A DNA stretch of 64,000 nucleotides from Rhabditoides inermis (lineage: Eukaryota; Nematoda; Chromadorea; Rhabditida; Rhabditidae), in contig CAWZYM010000301.1 in the NCBI GenBank assembly GCA_963966185.1, forward strand, positions 1,106,001 through 1,170,000. The letters run 5' to 3'. This document shows, piece after piece, positions 37,866 through 46,888 of this stretch (positions within the stretch are counted from its first letter, which is position 1; each line of letters begins with the position of its first letter). Position numbers and translations under genes: made by a program. The notes under the pieces are model-generated. The model searched no databases. It was given only the letters and a program-made list of their open reading frames with translations, and was not told the origin of the DNA.

Positions 37866-40304
37866 TAGATAGAGAGAAACTGAGATGGTATGTATATGTG
37901 TGTGAGAGATGAAGTGGACCGGAAGAAAATTAGTGGTAACCCCGCAAAGAAACACTCTGCCAATGTGAAGGTGATTGACGACTCTCGCAGTCTCGCAATC
38001 CGATCCCTTTTCTGATCATATTCAATCACCTTCTTTACCAGTTGATAATTTTGACAAATCACGTGCTGCACATGATGGTGAGAAGAAAAAATGAGAATTT
38101 GGATGTGCTGCTCTTCAAAAAAATAGATGCCCGAACACTATGAATTTGATAGGGTACCTCTAACAAACTGTTTCAAGAAAAAAATGTTTCATGCTCTGTG
38201 CACTTTTGAAAAAGAGTTAGTTTTGAACAGAGTTATGAGATCAACTGTGTTTCCATCTCATCATGGATGCTTTATGAACTTTAAATTGTCGTATGCTGAG
38301 AGTAATGTCGATGAAAAAGTAGCATTTATGTCATCATATTTCAAAAAAAAATAGATGCCCGAACACTATGAATTTGATAGGGTACCTTTAACAAAATGTT
38401 TCAAGAAGAAAACAGAAGTACTCACTTTTTTATAAGAATTACGCACTTTTTTAATAGATGTACGCACTTTTCTAACAGAACTACGCACTTTTTAACAGAA
38501 GTACGCACTCTTTTATAAGAATTACGCAGTTTTTAATAGAAGTACGTTTTTTTATAAGAGTTATGCACTTTTTTAATAGAAGTACACACTTTTAACAGAA
38601 GTACTCACTTTTTTATAAGAATTACGCACTTTTTTAATAGATGTACGTTTTTTTTTAACAGAAGTACGCACTTTCTTAAAAGAAGTACTCACGTTTTATA
38701 AGATGTACGCAGTTTTTTAACAGAAGTACGCACTTTTTTATAAGAATTACGCACTTTTTTAATAGAAGTACGCACGTTCTTAAAAGAAGTACTCAGTTTT
38801 TATAAGAAGTACGCACTTTTTTATAAGAATTACGAACTTTTTAACAGAATTACGCACTTTTTAATAGATGTACGCAGTTTTTTAACAGAAGTACGCACTT
38901 TTTTGTAAGAATTACGCACTTTTTTAATAGAAGTACACACTTTTAACAGAAGTACTCACTTTTTTATAAGAATTACGCTAACAGAATTACGCACTTTTTA
39001 ATAGATGTACGCAGTTTTTTAACAGAAGTACGCACTTTTTTGTAAGAATTACGCACTTTTTAATAGAAGTACACACTTTAAACAGAAGTACTCACTTTTT
39101 TATAAGAATTACGCACTTTTTTAATAGATGTACTTTTTTTTAACAGAAGTACGCACTTTTTTATAAGAATTACGCACTTTTTTAATAGAAGTACGCACTT
39201 TTAAATAGATGTACGCACTTATAAAAAGTGAGTACTTCTATTAATGCGTAATTCTATTAAAAAAAAGTGCGTAATTCTTATAAAAAAGTGCGTACTTCTG
39301 TTAAAAAAAGTGCGTAATTCTTATAAAAAAGTGCGTAATTCTGTTAAAAAAGTGCGTACTTCTATTAATAAAGTGCGTAATTCTTATAAAAAAGTGCGTA
39401 CTTCTGTTAAAAAAACTGCGTACATCTATTAAAAAGTGCGTAATTCTGTTAAAAAGTTCGTAATTCTTATAAAAAAAGTGCGTACTTCTTATAAAAAGTG
39501 AGTACTTCTTTTAAGAAAGTGCGTACTTCTATTAAAAAAGTGCGTAATTCTTATAAAAAAGTGCGTACTTCTGTTAAAAGTGTGTACTTCTATTAAAAAA
39601 GTGCATAACTCTTATAAAAAAACGTACTTCTATTAAAAACTGCGTAATTCTTATAAAAGAGTGCGTACTTCTGTTAAAAAGTGCGTAGTTCTGTTAGAAA
39701 AGTGCGTACATCTATTAAAAAAGTGCGTAATTCTTATAAAAAAGTGAGTACTTCTGTTTTCTTCTTGAAACATTTTGTTAAAGGTACCCTATCAAATTCA
39801 TAGTGTTCGGGCATCTATTTTTTTTTTGAAATATGATGACATAAATGCTACTTTTTCATCGACATTACTCTCAGCATACGACAATTTAAAGTTCATAAAG
39901 CATCCATGATGAGATGGAAACACAGTTGATCTCATAACTCTGTTCAAAACTAACTCTTTTTCAAAAGTGCACAGAGCATGAAACATTTTTTTCTTGAAAC
40001 AGTTTGTTAGAGGTACCCTATCAAATTCATAGTGTTCGGGCATCTATTTTTTTGAAGAGCAGCACATCCAAATTCTCATTTTTTCTTCTCACCATCATGT
40101 GCAGCACGTGATTTGTCAAAATTATCAACTGGTAAAGAAGGTGATTGAATATGATCAGAAAAGGGATCGGATTGCGAGACTGCGAGAGTCGTCAATCACC
40201 TTCACATTGGCAGAGTGTTTCTTTGCGGGGTTACCACTAATTTTCTTCCGGTCCACTTCATCTCTCACACACATATACATACCATCTCAGTTTCTCTCTA
40301 TCTA

Positions 40305-40348
<44 letters not shown>

Positions 40349-43300
40349 CATCTCTCTCTATCGCTCTGTCTCTCTTTCACCACCTCTCTCTCTCTCTCTC
40401 CTTCCTCTCCCTCTCACTATTTCTTCCTGGATCGATAAGGTAGAGCGGCTGAGTGCGGTTGTGAAATTATCGATCGTTGTGTTCTTGGAAAGAAAATGGA
40501 TATGGGGCGGGATTTTGCGGAGTCTCTGCTATGGTTCCACCCCCCTTCGTTAGGAATACGAATTGGCGAGTCGTCGTCTCGTTTTTTATCGAAACGTATA
40601 GCAAAATAGACTGGAGGGATTGAAACAAGCTATAAACAAAATATTATGAATGACCTAGGGGGTATTACTCACTTTCGCTCTCTCTCACTCGTGACCTTTC
40701 GGGTGTCACTCGCCGATTATCCACGCGCGCGCAAAAGAATAGCCGCTCATTGGTTTTCTCATTTTGTTTTCTCACGCTCGTCTTCTTTTCGTCTTTCTTT
40801 TGCGTGTTTCCATCCGTCACATAATGATGCAACCTTTGTTGCGCTCCAACTCATTAGCGAGTCATAGTATAGTAGCCACTTTTCCAAGTATTTGTCTTCC
40901 GAAAGTGAAATACGGGAACATGTAGATAGTCGTCCAATCAACGTCAGCGAATCAGAGACCGGTGTGCTCACAAAAACAAGTCTCCAATCAACGTCCAATG
41001 GACAACAATCCCCACTCGATTCGTAATTGAGTGTCATGCTACGATGAATTAGTGAATAGAATCTGGATCAGCCACCGCTGTGCTCACCCAAGCGCGTCTC
41101 CAATCGACGTCCAATGGACAACAATCCCCACTCGATTCGTAATTGAGTGTCATGCTACGATGAATTAGTGAATAGAATCTGGATCAGCCACCGCTGTGCT
41201 CACCCAAGCGCGTCTCCAATCGACGTCCAATGGACAACAATCCCCACTCGATTCGTAATTGAGTGTCATGCTACGATGAATTAGTGAATAGAATCTGGAT
41301 CAGCCACCGCTGTGCTCACCCAAGCGCGTCTCCAATCGACGTCCAATGGACAACAATCCCCACTCGATTCGTAATTGAGTGTCATGCTACGATGAATTAG
41401 TGAATAGAATCTGGATCAGCCACCGCTGTGCTCACCCAAGCGCGTCTCCAATCGACGTCCAATGGACAACAATGCCCACCCGATACGTAATTGAGTGTCA
41501 TGCTACTATGCATTCGTGAATAGAATCCGGATCAGCCACCGCTGTGCTCACCCAATCGGTTCTCCAATCAACGTCCAAGGGACAACAATGCGCACTCGAT
41601 TCGTAATTGAGTCTCATGCTGCTAGGCATTCGTTAATCCTCCCCCACCTATTAGGTTACCAATCGACGCCCAAGGGATTTGTGACAACATACTGAGCTCC
41701 ATGTCATTAGCGAGTCATAATATAGTGGTCACCCCAATTGTTGCGCAACAACCTTTGTTGCGCTCCAAGTCATTACCGAGTCATAGTATAGTGCTGTAAA
41801 ATGCCACCCCAATTGTTGCGCAGCAACTTTAATTGAGCTCCATGTCATTTTCCTCGTCATTGTGATACGTTTTTTTTTACAGATTCCGCAAACTGAAGTA
41901 AAAAAAGGATACTCACATGGAACACATTTACAGTGAGTGTAAATGTCGAATATAAAAGTAGGAAAGATTGTTTTTTTTTGTTCATTATAGTGATATGATG
42001 AGTGAGGAACTCGTGGTTGGATTTTTTCTACAAAGAGGCGGAAGAAAACAATAAATTCGAAAACAACTGGACGGTAGTTGTGGACTTTCAATTGTGCGGA
42101 AATGTTAATTACCACCGAGTAACACAGAATATTCAATCGACTATAGCACAAGGTGAAAAGGGTATAAACCAAGAGATTTGCGGAAAAAAGAACGAATTTT
42201 TTTTTCATCATATGTTTCTCACTCATCCTTACATTCCTTGCTCATTATGGTCATTGCTATTTGTGTTATTGTACTTTAGAAACGTATATAAATGTCACAA
42301 AAAAACAAGTGTTGATCTTTTTTTTATTTACAATGAACTCTCGCCAAATTGAGGAGTGCGTACTTAGGGAACCACAAATTTCTTCGCATTTTCTGGGTGT
42401 TTTTGCTTTGGATACAATTCCGCTTCCTATAGCGCATACTCGATTTTCATTCATTGTGAATAATCAAAAGCGACATGAGTTAGGAGAGCATTGGATTGGA
42501 GTTCACGTCAAAGGAAAGACAATGTACTACTTTGACTCGCTCGGCGGACCTCCTCTACTACCGGAACTCGAACGGTTTTCCGAGTTTTATAGCCGAGTTT
42601 ACTATAGTGTACCGCAAATACAGTCAAAGACCAGTAATGTATGCGCTGGTTAATGTTTATATTTCATAGAAATGCTTAGTAATGGTTATTCCGTGGATCG
42701 AGGTCGGAAAGTGCGGTGATCAGACAGTTCAAGTATTCAATCATCTCGGAAGCAAGTTCTGCGACGGCAGTGAGATATTGATCGAATTGAATCGAGATGT
42801 TGAAGTATGCAAGAGAGGGAGCAACGGGCATCGTATAAACATGAGTTAGCGAATCAATAGTTAAAGAATTAATGACACTGTCTAAAATCCGTCGTTTTTG
42901 AGCACATCCATGTTTTTCCTTTCCTTTTGTATTATATCATGTTATCTATCGTTCATGTTATGTCTCCTCCCTTTCACACATACCAATGTCGTATTCTATT
43001 TTCTTTCCCGTTTTGCAATGTCTTTGTTTATGTAACACGACAATAAATATAAAAATATAAATATAGTAACAACACCAGTGTATTTGTACAATTGTTGAAA
43101 GTTGTATGCACGATAGAGATGGGTATTTTTTGTAATTGTACAAGTCAGTTCACTCAGTTGCATGATAATGCAAGTAGTATCTATGTATAACCTCAGTATC
43201 GGGGTAAAGTCGTTTGATTGACTGAATGGATTCGTTCTGGATTAAAAGCATACGCAATTGGAGCGTCTCTATGTTATCAGCGTATTCTGCCGTGATGTCC

Positions 43301-43932
43301 TTGGTGTCTCTCTTGTCAGCAAAAAAGAGGTCGTCGACTTGAAGTGAAGACAGGTCGAATGGAATATAGCTGTCGTGTACTTCGTCTAACATGTCTCAGA
43401 AACAAAATACGTATGGGGCGTGGTTTTGCAGTACCTCTGCTATGGTTCCGCCCCTTCGCTAGGAATATTGAATTACTTCGACTAGGTATGGTCTAGTTAT
43501 TGAAAGTTGAAAGGCTGGATTCCAAAAGGGGTGGGATTTGGCGGGATTCCTAAAGAGACTGGATTTGGCGGGATTGCGAAAGATACCGGATTTGGCGAGA
43601 TTGCGAAAGAGACCGGATTTGGTGAGATTCCAAAAGGGGTGGGATTTGGCGGGATTCCAAAAGTGACTGGATTCCAAAAAAAGGGGGGGGGGATTTGGCG
43701 GGATTCCAAAAGAGACTGGTTCCCAAAAGGGGCGGGATTCCAAAAGAGGCGTTTTTTAATCAATAAAAAACGGGGGGTAACTAGACTACAACTACTGACA
43801 CGGGATGGTTAGATTTTCAAAACAAAGATTCCCCCACCTCCTCATTTCTGCAGCTCATATTGGCACGCAGACCGAACATGACTAGGGGACGGGAGTCGCC
43901 ACGGAGACGAAGCAGCACGTAGCCTAGAAGGG

Positions 43933-43972
<40 letters not shown>

Positions 43973-44571
43973 CTTCTCTCTTTCTCTCTCCCTTCCATCC
44001 CTCCCTCCCTCCCACCTCTGCTCAGTTTGGTTGTCGGATCTACACTGGCCATAGCTCTCGCCAGCCTTGGCAGGTGCACCCAGTGCGGTGGGTATTTGAA
44101 CCTGAACAAACAAACAACATTGTTTGGTTTCAGAATTAGAAATGAATTATAATGGGTTGGGATGCGTGGCGTCCCAGTTTTCTCTATCGCAATGAGTCAT
44201 CTCGCAGAAACATAACCATAAACTCATAAACATGACAGTCAGCCGGTTGAGGCATTTTTAGAACTTCAAATAAAACGAAACAAAATAATTCAATGCCTAC
44301 CTGGCGACATCCAGTATGAGCACGCTGTCCGACTCCTCGTGGTACGCACCGATAGGTGAGAAGTGGCCTGAACACACATTGGTATTACTACCGTAACTAA
44401 GTAATCTCCAACTACAGTAACCATCAACTAAGTACATCAACTAACATCAAATCATATTGGACCATAATATAGTGGACTGAATCTGAATGCTCAATTTCAG
44501 CCAGCTCGACCTAAGCCACGATCAGCAGATCTGCGCCAGTGTTTCTAATGTGGTTTACTATGAACCGACCA

Positions 44572-44647
<76 letters not shown>

Positions 44648-45765
44648 GAGATTCTACCACGATCTACCACGAATCAAGACCACTACGACGAACTGACCAC
44701 AAGTGATCACTACTATGACGGGTGTGAATGAACTGACCAGTGCCTGTCTGATCGAGCATACTTCTGTCATAGCTGGCGACCATCACACAGTCCTCGCTCC
44801 GAGTCGACGAGATCACATTCGAGCGAAACGAATGCACCGCTTCTGGAACACTCATGGATTCATGAGAAGAACAGCTATTTGAGAATGCAGAATATAGAGT
44901 TGACCCACCGTCATCCAAGTCTCCGTAGTGCAGTTTGACGTCGAGTCGATTGCAGGTGGCGAGGCACGCGAACTGTCCCAGGTTGATGCCAGTCCTGCAA
45001 AACCTGTCGTTCTGCCATGCGTACACAGTACACAGTACATGAATCGTGCGCATTCTCTCGATAAGCTGTTGTGATAATTGAAACTCATCACGAAATGATC
45101 CAACCTTCTGATGTTGTCGAGTGGCACACAGCAGTCGAGCATCGATTCGTGGTAGAATCTCCACGGCGCTCGCCAGATCTATGTACAAAGGATACTGTAG
45201 AATACTGTAGAGTACTGTAACACTATTCAGTGCTCATGAAACAATTGATTGAAGAATAATATATGCTTATCCGATGAATTGTAGCACCTTTCCAGGATCG
45301 ACTTCCAGCGCATTGAGGACCATCACTGAAACGAGCGTGTTTACGAACACAGTCCTTGGATAGAAAAACAAACACACCAAGAGTGCTTGGCCCACAGAAT
45401 GCCGGGTCGTCCTGCGTTCGAAACTGTGACGCGAGCTTGAAGTAGATATTCGCGTGGCCTGCAAATTGTAATAATATATCTTGCCCACTATCGCACAACA
45501 GCAGATAGGCTCTGTTTCAATAAAAAAAGATCAATGAAACCATCTTTCAATATGATGAAATTTTCAAATGAACTCGATAATGAAAAATGAAATTTTCGTT
45601 GATAAGGAAAAAAGGTGGCAACTTTAATGAGAATTTCATTGAAACGGTGATTTGCTGACCCTTGATCAGGCTCTCCGTGAACATCTTCTTTCCCTCGCCA
45701 CTCGCAAAGTCCACACATGACTGTGGCAGCGGCTTGCGGTAGAAGTTTCGAGCTGTTACCGACAT
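32813..45765 (-). CDS. pcs-1: Phytochelatin synthase, 14 exons interrupted by a 10-kb palindromic element
   Basis: Gamma-glutamylcysteine dipeptidyl transpeptidase that makes phytochelatins from glutathione for cadmium and arsenic detoxification. Minus-strand exons: 45660-45765, 45378-45458, 45288-45325, 45105-45178, 44909-44994, 44738-44842, 44301-44367, 44016-44101, 43838-43923, 33717-33805, 33596-33655, 33350-33406, 33092-33169, 32813-32980. The papain-like catalytic domain is complete: it starts [20 protein letters not shown], nucleophile Cys in FCGPSTL, catalytic His in [16 protein letters not shown], catalytic Asp in [15 protein letters not shown]. The C-terminal half has clustered Cys ([21 protein letters not shown]), a hydrophobic segment ([16 protein letters not shown]) and ends ALSTQ-like [16 protein letters not shown], as in the worm protein. 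All exons are in frame across the 9.9-kb intron 43837-33806, so the gene may still work if that intron is spliced. Confidence 0.93.
33866..34106. repeat. Terminal minisatellite, left arm
   Basis: About ten imperfect units of roughly 24 bp built on cttttggaatcccgccaaat, just inside the left tip of the palindrome. The inverse is at 43508-43745. Open in several frames (e.g. a repeated FGGIPKETG pattern), but the unit-level periodicity suggests a structural repeat rather than protein. Confidence 0.85.
34140..34200 (+). promoter_or_regulatory. GC-rich box preceding the two-ORF unit, left arm
   Basis: The sequence cgaaggggcggaaccatagc followed by agag, a CGCAAAA-like core and cgccccata lies directly before the ATG at 34214. 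A near-identical box recurs in the same orientation at about 37617-37676. The mirrored copies are at about 43414-43470 and 40497-40555. The position suggests a promoter or packaging/replication element. Function is inferred. Confidence 0.45.
34214..34863 (+). pseudogene. Element ORF A, left-arm copy, broken by a transposon insertion
   Basis: The intact right-arm copy (43150-43392, minus) encodes 80 residues beginning [20 protein letters not shown]. In the left arm the frame is split after the codons for DTKDITA by a 414-bp insertion at 34317-34730, resuming at 34731. The family is unknown to me. Its last codons overlap the start of ORF B. Confidence 0.6.
34317..34730. mobile_element. 414-bp transposon inserted in the left arm only
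   Basis: Ends are inverted: TAGAGACCCCAAT at 34317 and, on the minus strand, TAGGGACCCCAAT at 34730. A 9-bp direct repeat catcacggc flanks it (34308-34316 and 34731-34739), while the right arm has the uninterrupted site with one catcacggc. No ORF. It inserted after the palindrome formed, or was never copied. The TAGRG ends resemble hAT elements, although a 9-bp duplication is more typical of Mutator. Confidence 0.85.
34865..35146 (+). CDS. Element ORF B, intact left-arm copy (93 aa)
   Basis: Starts [20 protein letters not shown] and ends LDPRNNHY. Its ATG overlaps the final codons of ORF A in another frame (catgcaactgagtga), so the two are either translated coupled or are one gene joined by frameshift. 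The right-arm copy is interrupted by extra sequence at 42861-43067. The C-half has a helical, hydrophobic pattern ([20 protein letters not shown]). No family recognised. Confidence 0.5.
   Translation: MQLSELTCTITKNTHLYRAYNFQQLYKYTGVVTIDSLTHVYTMPVAPSLAYFNISIQFDQYLTAVAELASEMIEYLNCLITALSDLDPRNNHY
35169..35489 (-). CDS. Maverick-type adenain-like cysteine protease fragment, left-arm copy
   Basis: 106 residues from an ATG at 35489; an upstream in-frame extension to 35819 exists in this arm only because of a one-base difference in an A/T run near 35618. The motifs match the C5 (adenovirus/Maverick) protease fold: GEHWIGVHV with the catalytic His, [10 protein letters not shown] with the acidic residue, and [11 protein letters not shown] with the oxyanion Gln and catalytic Cys. 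The frame ends right after the Cys-Ala-Gly, so the usual downstream helices are missing. In capsid-forming Mavericks the enzyme matures virion proteins. Both arms end at the same place, so truncation predates the duplication. Probably inactive, but this is inference. Confidence 0.75.
   Translation of the reverse strand: MNSRQIEECVLREPQISSHFLGVFALDTIPLPIAHTRFSFIVNNQKRHELGEHWIGVHVKGKTMYYFDSLGGPPLLPELERFSEFYSRVYYSVPQIQSKTSNVCAG
35490..36180. other. Left-arm spacer between protease ORF and satellite
   Basis: Contains, on the minus strand, a frame beginning [20 protein letters not shown] that may be a remnant of another element gene, and short direct repeats (ttgctgcgcaacaattgggg at about 35993 and 36070). 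The inverse lies at 41640-42330. Confidence 0.4.
36185..37190. repeat. 116-bp satellite, left arm (about 8-9 copies)
   Basis: Tandem units with period 116 bp (for example attcatcgtagcatgacact begins every 116 bp from 36423). Inner copies are nearly identical; the outer ones diverge. The right arm has only about five copies (41003-41640), so copy number changed after duplication. Confidence 0.9.
37617..37900. repeat. Second GC-rich box and GA microsatellite, left arm
   Basis: A second copy of the aaccatagcagag box (37617-37676) is followed by GA-rich microsatellite (37750-37890). The inverse is at 40280-40560. Confidence 0.7.
38127..38354 (+). CDS. Element ORF C (75 aa) with partial tandem duplicate, left arm
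   Basis: Starts [20 protein letters not shown] and ends SSYFKKK. The stop codon TAG is followed at once by a second ATG that restarts the same protein ([19 protein letters not shown]) at 38354, now cut short by the satellite. So the ORF was tandemly duplicated head to tail with a 227-bp period. Mirrored at 39798-40043. No recognised family; coding status uncertain. Confidence 0.4.
   Translation: MPEHYEFDRVPLTNCFKKKMFHALCTFEKELVLNRVMRSTVFPSHHGCFMNFKLSYAESNVDEKVAFMSSYFKKK
38405..39768. repeat. Central AT-rich satellite at the palindrome axis
   Basis: Short degenerate units (agtacgcacttttttaatag / aattacgcacttttttataa) run from about 38405 to 39222, then switch to the inverse (gtgcgtacttctgttaaaaa) to 39768. 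The axis is near 39222. The left side is about 810 bp and the right about 540 bp, so the centre is not an exact mirror. Confidence 0.9.
39798..40043 (-). CDS. Element ORF C, right-arm copy
   Basis: Mirror of 38127-38354, with a few extra C-terminal residues because of local sequence differences. Same cautions apply. Confidence 0.4.
   Translation of the reverse strand: MPEHYEFDRVPLTNCFKKKMFHALCTFEKELVLNRVMRSTVFPSHHGCFMNFKLSYAESNVDEKVAFMSSYFKKKIDARTL
41003..41640. repeat. 116-bp satellite, right arm (about 5 copies)
   Basis: Inverse of the left-arm satellite with fewer copies. The transition into diverged outer copies matches the left arm. Confidence 0.9.
42333..42653 (+). CDS. Maverick-type adenain-like cysteine protease fragment, right-arm copy
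   Basis: Same 106 residues as the left-arm copy, oriented outward toward the right tip. Catalytic His (GEHW), acidic residue (YFDSLGG) and Cys (NVCAG) are all retained and the frame stops at the same codon. The upstream frame differs from the left arm by one base in a T run near 42200, which separates the preceding 116-codon frame from the protease. Confidence 0.75.
   Translation: MNSRQIEECVLREPQISSHFLGVFALDTIPLPIAHTRFSFIVNNQKRHELGEHWIGVHVKGKTMYYFDSLGGPPLLPELERFSEFYSRVYYSVPQIQSKTSNVCAG
42861..43067. repeat. Extra 207-bp segment present only in the right arm
   Basis: The left arm reads continuously where the right arm has about 207 bp bounded by atagt on both sides. Either an insertion with a short target duplication in the right arm, or a deletion between atagt repeats in the left. 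It disrupts ORF B in this arm. Confidence 0.7.
43150..43392 (-). CDS. Element ORF A, intact right-arm copy (80 aa)
   Basis: Starts [20 protein letters not shown] and ends [12 protein letters not shown]-rich box (about 43414-43470) lies directly upstream. Unknown family. Confidence 0.5.
   Translation of the reverse strand: MLDEVHDSYIPFDLSSLQVDDLFFADKRDTKDITAEYADNIETLQLRMLLIQNESIQSIKRLYPDTEVIHRYYLHYHATE
43508..43745. repeat. Terminal minisatellite, right arm
   Basis: Inverse of 33866-34106, with the same run of C/G in one unit. Confidence 0.85.
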
Positions 45766-45772
45766 CTGAATG
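45766..45772 (-). promoter_or_regulatory. Putative spliced-leader acceptor of pcs-1
   Basis: On the minus strand, tgcattcag ends directly against the ATG, as in many trans-spliced nematode genes. Confidence 0.45.
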
Positions 45773-46258
45773 CATACCAACAATGACCTGCGTAACTTGA
45801 GCAACTTTGCTTGAAACCAGACAACAACTGACTACTCATTGCAGTATATTAACAAGCAAACAAACAAACGAAAAGCATACCGCGTGCGCAATGAGGGTTC
45901 GTGACAGGCGCATGGCATTTGGAACGGGGGAAGCAGTGATGCAATGGACGCACTATTCGATCACACGCACTTGAGAAGGAGGGGAGAGAAAGGAGAGAAG
46001 CCGCTATTCCAATATCACACAACATGCCCGCGCTTATGAGAAGGGCGGATTTTTCAATCGAACATATCGGCTGATTGACACTCGGCGATCGCGCGTTTCA
46101 AAATATTGCACGTCTACAAACTGCGACAACTGACTTTCGTAATGCCACTGCCAGCTGTCTATTTGACCCGGCGACTAATTTATCAGTGATGTAACAAGCC
46201 AGATATTTCTCTCGTGTTTGCTGTGAGATAACGAGCCATTACATGAGAAGAGGAAAAA

Positions 46259-46301
<43 letters not shown>

Positions 46302-46433
46302 GGGTAACGGTCTCACTACCCTTCGTTCTTTCTCCCTCGCCTCCTCTCCCTACTTCCCACTTCCAATGAAAAAAGAGAGATCAGGTGAGGGAGACAATAA
46401 ACAGAATCCATGAGAGACGGAGAAAGGAGAGAG

Positions 46434-46477
<44 letters not shown>

Positions 46478-46888
46478 AAAGAGAGAGAGAAAGAGAAAAA
46501 GAGAAAAGAGGAGAAATAGCCATGCAACTCGGCAAAACAAGTATAAAGCAATAAAGCGAACACCTGACTAATCATCACCCCGAAATAACAGCAACTGGCA
46601 AATTCGATTTATTATTAAAACATTATTACATTAACATTATACACGTGCGGGAGTCCGGTATTTAATACAGTCGGGCTGTATAAAAGTACGATCGGGGAAA
46701 TGTGCAAATACAAGTGACTATCAACACAGGAGAGAGAGGGCAGCATCACAATGTGCAAGACGAGAGAGGGAGAGACGAGTATACACACTACATACAGATC
46801 AATACATATCGCGTGAACCGAGTCAGTGGACAAACAGAGCTGACAGTGAGCCTACGTGAGTGACTCCACGTGGGAGAAGGAGGAGTGC
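45773..46888. other. Intergenic: pcs-1 promoter side and ERMP1 3' side, with GA microsatellites
   Basis: Two GA-rich tracts (about 46261-46298 and 46420-46515) dominate. Sequence 45880-46200 is the likely pcs-1 promoter. No gene supported; the Ser/Leu-repeat frames here come from the microsatellite. Confidence 0.6.

Larger units (their letters stand above)
33815..43796. mobile_element. Giant palindromic Maverick/Polinton-derived element in a pcs-1 intron
   Basis: The element is 9,982 bp. It starts AGTAGTTGTAGTCTAG and ends with the exact inverse, and is flanked by a perfect 6-bp direct repeat gacacg (33809-33814; 43797-43802). A 6-bp target duplication, 5'-AG ends and an adenovirus-type protease ORF are Maverick/Polinton hallmarks. 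The whole element is an inverted duplication: the left arm (33815 to about 39222) recurs inverted in the right arm (about 39223 to 43796). From the tip inward each arm has a minisatellite, a GC-rich box, a two-ORF unit, the protease ORF facing it, a 116-bp satellite, a second GC-rich box, a GA microsatellite, a short ORF and an AT-rich satellite reaching the centre. I see no DNA polymerase B, integrase, ATPase or major capsid ORF, so it would be non-autonomous. Confidence 0.85.

Noticed and set aside
33815..43796. Assembly artefact (mirror of a single arm)
   Set aside because: Arms differ by a transposon with its own target duplication, a 207-bp indel, satellite copy number and homopolymers, and a 6-bp duplication flanks the whole. 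An artefact would give exact mirrors. Not fully excluded without reads.
46316..46578. Ser/Leu-rich membrane-like proteins
   Set aside because: Reading frames through GA/CT microsatellite. The same applies to similar frames near 3687-3925, 37725-38071, 40099-40553 and 44487-44696.
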